Origin: JACQFK01 sp964619955
GTDB taxonomy: Bacteria; Planctomycetota; MHYJ01; JACPRB01
Length of the DNA: 30,916 nt
Direction of reading: 5' to 3'
NCBI GenBank assembly: GCA_964619955.1
Contig: CAZUJF010000056.1
Coordinates: 1-30,916 of the forward strand
Shown: positions 7,070 to 14,859 of the stretch, piece after piece
How positions within the stretch are numbered: position 1 is the first letter of the stretch
Layout of the letters: the number at the start of each line of letters is the position of its first letter
Translations under genes and position numbers: made by a program
The notes under the pieces: model-generated
What the model was told of the DNA's origin: nothing
The model's database searches: none
The model's input: only the letters and a program-made list of their open reading frames with translations

Positions 7070-9234
7070 GGTGGGTTCTCCAGTATCAGACGGATTCCAT
7101 CCCGGGTCACGTTCACCCCGGGGATCGTGACGACCCCCTGCGCGTCCGCCCGGACGCTGCCGGCTTGAAGCTCGCGCCCCCGCGGCGAGAGCGTTTTCCA
7201 GTTCACGGATCCCCCCCGAAAGCGCGCACAGCGCCGCGGGGTCACATCGACCCGCGCCTCGTCCCGCGGCGCCGCCACGGCCAGGCGCAGCGTCGCCTCC
7301 CAGCGTCCCGCCTCGTCGACGACCTGCGGGTCCCAGAGCAGATGTCCGTTGCTCTGACCCTCGGGGTCGCCGTCCTTCGGATCCCCCAAACCGGGAGCAT
7401 CGTCCAGGCTGTTCCTGCTGAACGCCGGCAGGGAGGATCCGGCGCGCAGCGTCACGAGCCAGGGCCAGCCTTCGGCCTCGCCCCCGGGAGGCAGCGCCTT
7501 CTGCCCCTCCCCCTGGCGGCCCCAGGAGAACACATGGGGCTGCCGCGCCTCCTGCAGCGCTTTCCACAGGGCCCGGGCCTGCGTCCAGCCCGTGGCCCGG
7601 TCCTTCCGGCCGGCGGAAAAAACCAGCAGCGGCAGTTCGGCGGCCCCGGCGACGGCGCGGACCTGGTCGTAGCGCTCGAACGCCGGACGCTCTCCGGCGG
7701 GCAGCGCCCACTCCGTCAGCCCGAAGACGCGTTCGTACGTCGTGGCGTAGAGGGGCGCCTCCGCGGGGCGGTGCACACCCGATGAGGACAAGGTCCACGC
7801 GAAGCGGCCGGCGTGTTCGAGACCGAACGAGACGGCGCCGCCGCCCCCCAGTCCCGCCCCTGCGGCAAAGACGCGCTCGCGATCGATCGGATGTTTCTGC
7901 ACCGCCCAGTCCAGGAAGCGCAGCAGGCGCTCCTGCGTGTACGGACGCACCTGCCCCTCTTTCCAGGAACGCCAGGAGCCCCGGTGTTCGTGATAGCCCG
8001 TCCAGCCGTCGTAGGGCGACTGGACCGAGGAGATCAGGACCGCCCCCTGCGCCGCGGCCGTCCAGGAACCGAAGCCGCGATCCAGGCGTCCCCCCCAGCC
8101 GTGCAGGAAGAGGCCCGCCGGGGACGGAGCCGTCAGTCCCGCAGGCAGCGCCACGAGATAATCGAAGGGCTGGGCGGGGACGGGAACGTCCGGGGCGGTC
8201 TCCCACCGCACGTAGCGAAAGAGCGTCGCACCGGGCACGCCGAGCAGGACGGCGTTCTCGCGCGTCTCCTGCAGGACGGGCGCCCCGGGACCCGGCTTCT
8301 CGTTCAGGCCCCCGCCGGCATTCCCCTCATCGAACCCGGAGAGATTCTCCTCGCCGTCGAGGGCGACGCTGACGGCGTAGTAGGACTTCCTCGTCTGGGG
8401 CGCGCGGACGACGCAGATCGCCGTGTCGGGTCCGACCGGCGGGGCGCCGTCGCGCAGCGAATAGCGCGGGACCGCCTCCCCGTTCCCGGCGGCGGTTCCG
8501 AGCACGTCGAGATTCCAGCCGCTGAGCGGGGCGACTTCGTCGACGTACTCCGCGTCCTTGATCGTCGCGGCGCTCACGGGCGCGTCCGCGCGGTAGACGC
8601 GATAGCGCACGCGGCGCGAGCGGACGACCATCGACTCGCGCCAGCGGATAAATTCGGACACGGTCGCCGTATCGCGGCCGGGTTGCCGCTCGATCTCCGT
8701 CCAGGTGAGGAAGGTCTGCCCCTCGCGATGCTCGCAGCGCAGGTCCGAGACCCGGGGGATCTCGTTCTTCGCCCGCAGGCCGCCGCTCACGTCCAGCCGC
8801 GTCAGCAACGGCTGGTAGCCCGCGAAGGACCGCACGGAGAAGACGACCTCCGTCCGGCCGTCCTCGAGCGCCTGGCGGACGGCCTCGGCCGCATCGAAGG
8901 AGCTGAAGCGGGGCGGCAGGAGCTTCAGCGGCGTCTCGCGTCCCTCCCGCGTGGTCGTGACGAGCACGTCCTTGAGCCGCTCGCCGAAGGCGGCCGCCTC
9001 GTCGCGGCCGAGATGCAGCACGGCGCGCCACACGTCGAGGCGGCGCGGCAGTTCGCGGATGCGGATGCGCAGGATCTCGCGGCCCTCGACGGCGCCGGGG
9101 TAGGTGGCCAGATGCGGCCCCGAGAAGCTGACGGTGGCGGCGTCCTGGGACAGGAGCAGGGCGAGCAGCGAGAATCCCACAGGACGCTCATCATCCCCCG
9201 GGAGGGCGGCCGAGGCCAGCGAATCCCCGCTCAT
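7066..9234 (-). CDS. Secreted alpha/beta-hydrolase-like protein lacking nucleophile Ser
   Basis: A 722-residue exported protein. Residues ~160-300 look like a fibronectin-type or Ig-like module (LTWTEIERQPG, YRVYRADAPV). Residues ~350-600 resemble a secreted esterase: oxyanion-type LFLHGWGG (375-382), then RERVFAAGAGLGGGGAVSFG. At the nucleophile elbow, where G-x-S-x-G is expected, the sequence is G-A-G461-L-G, so the serine is replaced by glycine and ordinary esterase chemistry is unlikely. The ATG at 9234 directly follows the upstream TGA. A GTG at 9180 (VGFSLLALLLSQ) would give a cleaner signal peptide and is a fair alternative start. It lies between the SGNH hydrolase and the propeller protein. 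Role is probably glycan binding; this is inference. Confidence 0.75.
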   Translation of the reverse strand: MSGDSLASAALPGDDERPVGFSLLALLLSQDAATVSFSGPHLATYPGAVEGREILRIRIRELPRRLDVWRAVLHLGRDEAAAFGERLKDVLVTTTREGRETPLKLLPPRFSSFDAAEAVRQALEDGRTEVVFSVRSFAGYQPLLTRLDVSGGLRAKNEIPRVSDLRCEHREGQTFLTWTEIERQPGRDTATVSEFIRWRESMVVRSRRVRYRVYRADAPVSAATIKDAEYVDEVAPLSGWNLDVLGTAAGNGEAVPRYSLRDGAPPVGPDTAICVVRAPQTRKSYYAVSVALDGEENLSGFDEGNAGGGLNEKPGPGAPVLQETRENAVLLGVPGATLFRYVRWETAPDVPVPAQPFDYLVALPAGLTAPSPAGLFLHGWGGRLDRGFGSWTAAAQGAVLISSVQSPYDGWTGYHEHRGSWRSWKEGQVRPYTQERLLRFLDWAVQKHPIDRERVFAAGAGLGGGGAVSFGLEHAGRFAWTLSSSGVHRPAEAPLYATTYERVFGLTEWALPAGERPAFERYDQVRAVAGAAELPLLVFSAGRKDRATGWTQARALWKALQEARQPHVFSWGRQGEGQKALPPGGEAEGWPWLVTLRAGSSLPAFSRNSLDDAPGLGDPKDGDPEGQSNGHLLWDPQVVDEAGRWEATLRLAVAAPRDEARVDVTPRRCARFRGGSVNWKTLSPRGRELQAGSVRADAQGVVTIPGVNVTRDGIRLILENPP

Positions 9235-10383
9235 TCAACGCCGGCGGAGCGCTCCGAGGAAAAGCAGCGCCGCTCCCAGACCCGCCCAGCCCGGGAACCC
9301 CGCCGCAACGGATCCGCAACCGCAGGTCTCGGTGTCGTTGTCGTCGTTCCCCGCTGCGGGGGCCGGAGCCGGCGCGGGCGCGGGCGCGGGGCCCGGCACG
9401 GTCACGCCTCCGATCAGATAGCCATACACTTCCTTGAGCTTCTGCACCGTAAGCCAGCTGCGGAGGAGATACCCGTCATTGGCGGCGTTCGATCCGGTCT
9501 TGTGCGTCGCCGCATTCCCGACCGGCGCGTTGTAGGGATCCGCCGCGGAGGCGGCCCCGGTCGGATGAACACCATCTCCCGAGATCAAGGTGTTCTGCCA
9601 TGCATTGCCGGGCTGCCGGGCGAGGATCTCCGCGTAGTAGTCGATGAGCGGCAGACCGCGAGACTGGGCAAAGCTTCTGATCGAGGTGTTGTAGACCAGC
9701 ACGTTTGCGTTACCCACGACGCGAGGGGGGATCGTGCTAAGGATGACGACGATGTTGCGCCCTTCCAGCACGTTCACAATGGCGGTGAGATCGTTCATAA
9801 AATCCCCCACGGGACGACCGACGCCGCCGCTGGCCCCGGCATCGTTGGTGCCGAGCATGACTACAGCGAACTGGGCGGCGGCGAACGCGGCGGCGACGCT
9901 GGTGATGTGGAGGTCGCCGGTGTAGGCCGGGTCGACAACGTAGCCCTGCGCCGTGGCCGTATTGGTCGTCGCCGGCATGGCCAGCGCACCGTTGCCGGAT
10001 CCGGAAAGGTACTCGGCCGTGTCGATCCCTCCGGAAGCCGTCATGCTGCGGTTCGCGACATCAACCTTGCAGAGATAGAACCCGTTGGTGTCGGTTGCCG
10101 TCGGCGACCCTGGTAATGCCTGCGTCGCCATGCACCAGGTCAGGATCGTCGTATCTTCGACCGTCTTCCCTGCCCCAGTCCGTGGCCAAAGCCCGTAGGG
10201 GTTGGCGTGGGTGATGGAGTCCCCGATGTGCAGCACCATGCCTGCCGTCTTTGAGGCTGACGTGTAGATGCCCTGGCTATGCGCCACCCAGCCAGCCTCC
10301 CAGGCATCGTCGTAGGAATTCGCCTGGGTCTTGTCGTTTTGAGGAAGGAGGAGCAGCGCAAGCAGGGTCACCGCGGACGTCAT
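9235..10383 (-). CDS. Secreted SGNH/GDSL hydrolase with CTERM-type sorting tail
   Basis: A 382-residue exported hydrolase of the SGNH superfamily, typically carbohydrate or lipid esterases. After a signal peptide (MTSAVTLLALLLLP), block I is HIGDSITHA (Ser56), block III is MLGTNDAG (Asn180) and block V is SGDGVHPTG (Asp270, His273), so the catalytic set is intact. The C-terminus has a (PA)n linker, then TETCGCGSVAAG, a membrane helix and a terminal RRR: a MYXO-CTERM-like processing signal that would anchor or release the enzyme at the surface. The start overlaps the anti-sigma stop as ATGA. Parts of the coding DNA look less GC-rich than the neighbours, which may hint at a separate origin. Confidence 0.88.
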   Translation of the reverse strand: MTSAVTLLALLLLPQNDKTQANSYDDAWEAGWVAHSQGIYTSASKTAGMVLHIGDSITHANPYGLWPRTGAGKTVEDTTILTWCMATQALPGSPTATDTNGFYLCKVDVANRSMTASGGIDTAEYLSGSGNGALAMPATTNTATAQGYVVDPAYTGDLHITSVAAAFAAAQFAVVMLGTNDAGASGGVGRPVGDFMNDLTAIVNVLEGRNIVVILSTIPPRVVGNANVLVYNTSIRSFAQSRGLPLIDYYAEILARQPGNAWQNTLISGDGVHPTGAASAADPYNAPVGNAATHKTGSNAANDGYLLRSWLTVQKLKEVYGYLIGGVTVPGPAPAPAPAPAPAAGNDDNDTETCGCGSVAAGFPGWAGLGAALLFLGALRRR

Positions 10384-11969
10384 TTGTCGATCTCCACGAC
10401 CTCGATCTGATCCAGGTACACATCCGCCGGCTGGCCGGGTTTGCCCACGAAGAGCCCGACGCTCACGTACTTGTCCCCGAGCTCGCAGGGGGCCGGCTTG
10501 CCGCCGCGGTTCGGGAGGATGTCCTTGAGGGGCAGCGTGATCGTCGTCCACTGCCGCGGGATGCCGACGAGCTGCTTGTTGAAGTTCTCGCCCTTGGTCT
10601 GGTTCCAGAGCACGAGCTCCAGCGGCACGTCCTCGGTGAGGAAGTAGCGGAAGCGCAGCGCGCTGCCGGCTTTCACGACGAAGAGGGGCTTGTCCTCGCC
10701 GCCGTTGTAGTACTGCGCCTGACCGAAGAAGAACTCGTTCCCGGGCAGCGGCGCGGAGGCGAGCATGCGTCCTTCGGGCATGGATTCCACGCGGCCCTGG
10801 ATGACGTGTTTGCGCGCCGAGGCCATGCTGGAGAGATCCATGCGCCAGGACGAGATCTCGCGGGGCCGCGCGGCGGCGGGCAGGCTGCGGCGGCGCTGGG
10901 GCTCGAAGCGGCCCTTGCGCAGCTGGTGTTCGACGCCTTCGGGGAGGAGCCGGTCGCGCCAGCGGGCGCTGCCCTCCTCGATGAGGACGCGGTCGGGCCG
11001 GGCGCAGAGCAGCACGCGGGCGGCCGCAGTCTCCGGCTGGAGGCGCTCGTCGCCGAGCCGGAGCGCGAACTTGGATCCCTGCGAAGCCTCGGCGGAAAGA
11101 CCGCCCTCGACCAGCGCGAGCTCATCCTGGGAGAGCATGAAGCGGGAGTTGCCCTCGAGGGTGAGGCGGGCCTGGGCGAAGTCCATCTGCGTGCGGCCCT
11201 CCGCGCGCAGGGTCATGCCTTCCTCGTAGCGCTGGGGGCGGGCCCACTTCCCGTTCGCGAGGGCGAGCAGGTTTCCGGATCGCAGCAGGAGCGCGAGCAC
11301 GGCCTTGGGCGCCTCGGTGACGGTGACGCGGGAGGGTTCCGCCGGCGGTGTGACCGGCGCGGACGGCGTCTCGGGTTTCACGGCGGGGGCCGGAGCGGGC
11401 TTCTCGGGCTCGGGCGGCACGGGTTTCGGAGCAGGCTCGACCGGCGCCGGCGGCTCCACCGGCGGGGCGGTGGGCAGCGTCGCCGGGTCGATCTCCTCCC
11501 GCGGCGGCAGGGGCGGCGGGGGCGGGATGCGGCGGACGGAGGGAACCCGGACGTACTCCTCCGTGGTGTCGGGTTTTCTGAGGACGAGAGCGAGCAGGCC
11601 GGCGGCAAAGAGCACCGCGGCGGCGGCGGCCCAGGACATCCAGGGGGTGCGGACCCGCACGAGGCGGCGGGTGGCGTTCGCGCGCTCGGCGGGGCGGAGG
11701 GCCTGGAGTTCGGCGGCGCAGCGGGGGCAGGCCTTCACGTGGGGCGGGACGGCGTCGCCGTCGAGCACGGCGGCCATGGCCTCGGCATCGAGGCAGGCGG
11801 GGCCGGGTTCGACGAGGGTGTCGAGGGCGTCGACCGCGCGGCGGAGTCCGTCGGAGAGGGTCCGGCAGGCGTCGCAGTCGAAGACGTGGTCCTCAAGCGG
11901 CCCGCACTCGCGGGGGTCCAGGGTCCCGTCGACCCAGCGGTTCAGGGCGTCGGCGTTGGGGCAGCTCAT
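10380..11969 (-). CDS. Membrane anti-sigma factor, FecR-like, with CBM-like C-terminus
   Basis: A 529-residue single-pass membrane protein encoded 61 bases after its sigma factor. The cytoplasmic part has two zinc-anti-sigma motifs H-x3-C-x2-C: His28/Cys32/Cys35 (HVFDCDAC) and His77/Cys81/Cys84 (HVKACPRC). A membrane helix follows (~111-130, SWAAAAAVLFAAGLLALVL), then a Pro-rich stalk (~147-215) and a FecR-like region (~225-330). The last ~160 residues look like a beta-sandwich carbohydrate-binding or discoidin-like fold (LELVLWNQTKGENFN, GIPRQWTTITLPLKDI, ADVYLDQIEVVEI). The inferred role is to hold the sigma factor until an extracellular ligand binds. GGAG lies upstream of the ATG. The anti-sigma call is strong; glycan sensing is inferred from fold and neighbours. 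Confidence 0.85.
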   Translation of the reverse strand: MSCPNADALNRWVDGTLDPRECGPLEDHVFDCDACRTLSDGLRRAVDALDTLVEPGPACLDAEAMAAVLDGDAVPPHVKACPRCAAELQALRPAERANATRRLVRVRTPWMSWAAAAAVLFAAGLLALVLRKPDTTEEYVRVPSVRRIPPPPPLPPREEIDPATLPTAPPVEPPAPVEPAPKPVPPEPEKPAPAPAVKPETPSAPVTPPAEPSRVTVTEAPKAVLALLLRSGNLLALANGKWARPQRYEEGMTLRAEGRTQMDFAQARLTLEGNSRFMLSQDELALVEGGLSAEASQGSKFALRLGDERLQPETAAARVLLCARPDRVLIEEGSARWRDRLLPEGVEHQLRKGRFEPQRRRSLPAAARPREISSWRMDLSSMASARKHVIQGRVESMPEGRMLASAPLPGNEFFFGQAQYYNGGEDKPLFVVKAGSALRFRYFLTEDVPLELVLWNQTKGENFNKQLVGIPRQWTTITLPLKDILPNRGGKPAPCELGDKYVSVGLFVGKPGQPADVYLDQIEVVEIDK

Positions 11970-12030
11970 AATCCCGTCTCCGAGAGTGTGTGGGGGGCGC
12001 GCCCCCGGAAATAACGTCGTCTCGCAATAT

Positions 12031-12567
12031 TCATTCTTTGCCGAGCAGGCGGCCGAGTTTCTCGCGGGCGCGGAGGAGCAGCATGCCGACCTGGTTGAGG
12101 GGGACGCGGATCTGGTCGGCGATCTCGCGGTAGCTGGCGTCCTCGATGTGGAAGAGGACGAGGGCGCGGCGGTCCTGTTCGGGGAGCTTCTCCATGAACT
12201 CGAGGACGTCGCGGTCGCGGGAAGGCGGCTCCTTCACGGGTTTGGCGGCCTCGACGTCGCGGGCGCGTTTGCGGCGCATGAATTCGCGGGAGGCGATGCG
12301 GAAGGCGACGACGGTAAGCCAGGTGGAGAGGGCGCTTTCGCCGCGATAGGCGCGGAGGACGCGGCCGTCGTTCTGGTAGAGCTCGAGGAAGACCTGGCTG
12401 GCGGCGTCCTCGACGTCGGAGTCGTTCGCGCGATAGCGGCGCGCGGCGGTGTGGACGGCCTTGTAGACGATGAGGCGGTACTCGCGGGCGAAGCGGTCCC
12501 AGGCCTCCCGCCCGCCCTCAAGGAGCTCGCGGACGGCGGCTTGCCCGTTGGACCCGGCCCCGGTCAC
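12031..12567 (-). CDS. RNA polymerase ECF sigma factor
   Basis: A 178-residue sigma-70 family ECF protein. Region 2 spans ~20-100 (DVEDAASQVFLELYQ, YRGESALSTWLTVVAFRIAS) and region 4 spans ~125-175 (LPEQDRRALVLFHIEDASYR then a helix-turn-helix, REIADQIRVPLNQVG). The start is a GTG at 12567; no earlier start fits, and the predicted transcript begins at or next to this codon, so the message may be leaderless. It heads the operon with the anti-sigma factor and three secreted proteins, which are its likely targets together with genes elsewhere. Confidence 0.93.
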   Translation of the reverse strand: MTGAGSNGQAAVRELLEGGREAWDRFAREYRLIVYKAVHTAARRYRANDSDVEDAASQVFLELYQNDGRVLRAYRGESALSTWLTVVAFRIASREFMRRKRARDVEAAKPVKEPPSRDRDVLEFMEKLPEQDRRALVLFHIEDASYREIADQIRVPLNQVGMLLLRAREKLGRLLGKE

Positions 12568-12573
12568 GGGTAG

Positions 12574-12601
12574 AGCGTACCCCCCTGCCTCCGCCTGTCA
12601 A
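12574..12601 (-). promoter_or_regulatory. Promoter of the ECF sigma operon
   Basis: On the minus strand, a perfect TTGACA (12601-12596), a 16-bp spacer and TACGCT (12579-12574). The -10 ends seven bases before the GTG start, so the predicted transcript begins at or beside the start codon. Confidence 0.5.
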
Positions 12602-12653
12602 GGAGGCCTCACCGACGAGCCCCAAACAAGGGCCACCTCCGGACCCCACAACC

Positions 12654-12707
12654 AGACCGTCTGGAAACGTGTCGGCGGCTCCGGACCGACACGCTTCCAG
12701 ACGGTCT
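12654..12707. repeat. REP palindrome, 3' copy
   Basis: 22-base arms (12654-12675 and 12686-12707) with a single mismatch and a 10-base loop. The arm ends are themselves palindromic (AGACCGTCT). It lies 32 bases past the transposase stop. Confidence 0.85.
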
Positions 12708-12739
12708 CGCTCTGGTCTCCGGATGTGTGAATGGGGTCG

Positions 12740-13564
12740 TCAGGAGGATTGAAGCTCGGGGACGAGCCTGGGATCGCTTCCGATCCGGCGCTTCAAGGAG
12801 CCCAGCAGGTGCCTGACCGGGGATCCATCGGCATGCCCCATGACCTTGCCCATCACGGTGGCGGGAATCCCGGCTTGGTGGCCCCACCAGACGGCCAGTT
12901 CCTTGGATGTCCATCCCCCGACCATCCCGTCTGCCTGGGCGTGGGCCAGAAGGTCCTCAAACTGGCGGGCCTGAATGTCTCCTCTTTTCATACCGCCCTG
13001 GCGGCTTCGCGACACTTCCAGAAGCCGTTTCTCGGTTTCCAAGATGCGCAGGAACCGCTCGCGAGCCTCGACCGGAATCCCCGAGAGAGAAGACAGGATG
13101 GCCGTGGATTCCACTTCGAGGGGCGAACCGGCGGCCCCCATGAAGCTCTTGAAGCCGGACCAAGCCCAGTCTCCCGCGAATTTCGTCATCCCCGCCATCA
13201 CGGGATTCAGAAAGACGTAGGCGATGCGGTAGAGCGCCATCAGGGCCGTCGGAATGACGTAGGCCTGGTAGGGGCCATCGAAGGCATGCCCTGAAAGATG
13301 GTATTTCTCGTTGTGGTAGCGAGAGTAGAGATAGTTCACACGACGCAGGCAGGCACTGATCTGGGAGGTGTCGGCGTGCAGCACCAGATGATAGTGGTTG
13401 GTCATCAGGCAATAGGCCCAGAGAGCGCAACCTGAGGAAGTCAGGGACTCCCGCAGGAGAGCGAGGAACTTCTGAGAATCGCCGCCTTCATGAAACAGGC
13501 TTAATTGCCGGGCTCCCCGCGAGAACACATGCCAGGCCACGGGTCCGCGCTTGACTCGAAACAT
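12740..13564 (-). CDS. REP-associated tyrosine transposase (RAYT, Y1_Tnp/IS200-like)
   Basis: A 274-residue single-strand transposase of the HUH superfamily. The metal-binding motif is intact in MTNHYHLVLH (His57, His59), preceded by the typical ALWAYCLMTNHYH context. Conserved RAYT blocks follow: LRRVNYLYSRYHN, GPYQAYVIP and YVFLNPV (about residues 74-140). The C-terminal third (~195-270) is an extra helical, probably DNA-binding region (WTSKELAVWWGHQAG). RAYTs are domesticated single-copy transposases that recognise REP hairpins; the flanking palindromes are the expected substrates. The frame is complete, so the gene looks functional. Its base composition is less GC-skewed than the neighbours. 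Confidence 0.92.
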   Translation of the reverse strand: MFRVKRGPVAWHVFSRGARQLSLFHEGGDSQKFLALLRESLTSSGCALWAYCLMTNHYHLVLHADTSQISACLRRVNYLYSRYHNEKYHLSGHAFDGPYQAYVIPTALMALYRIAYVFLNPVMAGMTKFAGDWAWSGFKSFMGAAGSPLEVESTAILSSLSGIPVEARERFLRILETEKRLLEVSRSRQGGMKRGDIQARQFEDLLAHAQADGMVGGWTSKELAVWWGHQAGIPATVMGKVMGHADGSPVRHLLGSLKRRIGSDPRLVPELQSS

Positions 13565-13658
13565 GGCGCATCGCCGGCCGCTTCAGGCCAGCCCTCTGCT
13601 GGAGCAGTGGCCTCCTCCCCGCCTTTGTCGACACGAAATCTGGGACAAAGACTCGAAT

Positions 13659-13716
13659 CCAGACCGTCTGGAAACGTGTCGGCGCCTCCGGCCCGACACG
13701 CTTCCAGACGGTCTGG
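13659..13716. repeat. REP palindrome, 5' copy
   Basis: 24-base arms (13659-13682 and 13693-13716), one mismatch, 10-base loop. Similarity between the two sides continues outward (AAGACTC on both). It shares its arms with the copy beyond the transposase stop and lies 94 bases upstream of the transposase start. Confidence 0.85.
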
Positions 13717-13788
13717 TCTTGAGTCTTGGGACTTCGGACAGCCTGAATAGGGTGGACGCGACCCGGCCCTCCGCGTCATCATGTTCCC

Positions 13789-14808
13789 ATGAGCTCTGAA
13801 CCCTCCCTCCTCACCACCGTCGTCGGCAGCTACCCCGTCCCCGCCTGGCTCGCCGCCTACCCCACGACCCCGAACCTCCTCGACGCCCTCCTCGTCGTCG
13901 TCCGCACCCAGGAACTCGCAGGCATCGACGTCGTCTCCGACGGCGAACTCTCCCGCTTCGACGTCAACCACCCCGAAACCAACGGCATGATCGAGCATTT
14001 CGTCCGCCCCCTCGGCGGCACCTCCACCTCGTTCAGCCGCTCCGACATCGAAACCTTCCGCGCCATGCCCGGCATGAAGTTCCGCACCCAGCCCTCCGCC
14101 GTCGTCCACGGCGACCTCAACGAAGGCACCCTCGACCTCTCCAGCGGCTGGCAGCGCCTCAAGGCCGTCGCCAGCCGCAACACCAAGTTCACCCTCACCA
14201 GCCCCTACATGCTCGGCAAGACCCTGCTCGACCGGCATTATCACGACCGCCGCCGCCTCACCCTCGCCCTCGCCGACGTGCTCCGCCGCCAGCTCGAGGG
14301 GGTCGATGCCGACGTCGTCCAGGTCGACGAGGCCAACCTCCCCGGCTCCCCCGAGGACGGCCCCTGGGCCGCGGAGGCCATCAACCTCGTCCTCAAGGGC
14401 GCCCGCGGCCGCAAGGCCGTCCACCTCTGCTTCGGCAACTACGGCGGCCAGACCATCCAGAAGGGCCTCTACAAGGGACTCATGCCCTTCATGAACGCCC
14501 TCGACGCCGACCACCTCGTCCTCGAATTCGCCCGCCGCGACCCCTCCGAACTCGAGGCCTTCAAGGACCTCAAACCCTCGATCACCCTCGGCCTCGGCGT
14601 CATCGACATCAAGGACAACGAGGTCGAAACCCCCGAGGAGATCGCCGCCCGCATCGACCGCGCGGTGAAGCTGCTCGGACCCGGCCGCGTCCGCTGGGTC
14701 CACCCCGACTGCGGCTTCTGGATGCTGCACCGCTCCGTCGCCGACCGCAAGATGCGCGCGCTCGTCCAGGGACGGGACCTCTTCCTCGGCCACCCCGTCC
14801 GCCGTTAG
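13789..14808 (+). CDS. Cobalamin-independent methionine synthase family protein (core MetE-like)
   Basis: A 339-residue protein equal to the C-terminal catalytic barrel of MetE, without the N-terminal duplicate domain. Zinc ligands line up with E. coli MetE: His212 and Cys214 (VHLCFGN), Glu246 (LVLEFARR) and Cys308 (HPDCGF). The start of the barrel is visible in TTVVGSYPVP and the substrate loop in VVSDGELSR. Such short MetE-like proteins make methionine from a non-folate or short-chain methyl donor, or belong to alkyl-CoM transferase relatives; the choice cannot be made from sequence alone. It begins 72 bases past the REP palindrome. Codons are strongly biased to C at third positions, which creates a long false open frame on the other strand. 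Confidence 0.88.
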   Translation: MSSEPSLLTTVVGSYPVPAWLAAYPTTPNLLDALLVVVRTQELAGIDVVSDGELSRFDVNHPETNGMIEHFVRPLGGTSTSFSRSDIETFRAMPGMKFRTQPSAVVHGDLNEGTLDLSSGWQRLKAVASRNTKFTLTSPYMLGKTLLDRHYHDRRRLTLALADVLRRQLEGVDADVVQVDEANLPGSPEDGPWAAEAINLVLKGARGRKAVHLCFGNYGGQTIQKGLYKGLMPFMNALDADHLVLEFARRDPSELEAFKDLKPSITLGLGVIDIKDNEVETPEEIAARIDRAVKLLGPGRVRWVHPDCGFWMLHRSVADRKMRALVQGRDLFLGHPVRR

Positions 14809-14859
14809 ATCCGCGCCCCCTCCCCGCACCGACGGAGCGTTAGGGATGAGGAGAACGGC

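Larger units (their letters stand above)
12654..13716 (-). mobile_element. REP-RAYT unit: transposase flanked by REP palindromes
   Basis: The IS200-like transposase gene is bracketed by two almost identical long palindromes at 12654-12707 and 13659-13716, both with arms AGACCGTCTGGAAACGTGTC. This is the classical arrangement of a REP-associated tyrosine transposase with its own REP sequences. No other copy of the REP occurs in the window. Confidence 0.8.

Noticed and set aside
7070..8206. An extended minus-strand frame upstream of the FG-GAP gene that would make a 1064-residue protein
   Set aside because: The first ~380 codons are Arg/Gly-rich filler overlapping the esterase-like gene in another frame; the signal peptide at 7069 marks the true start.
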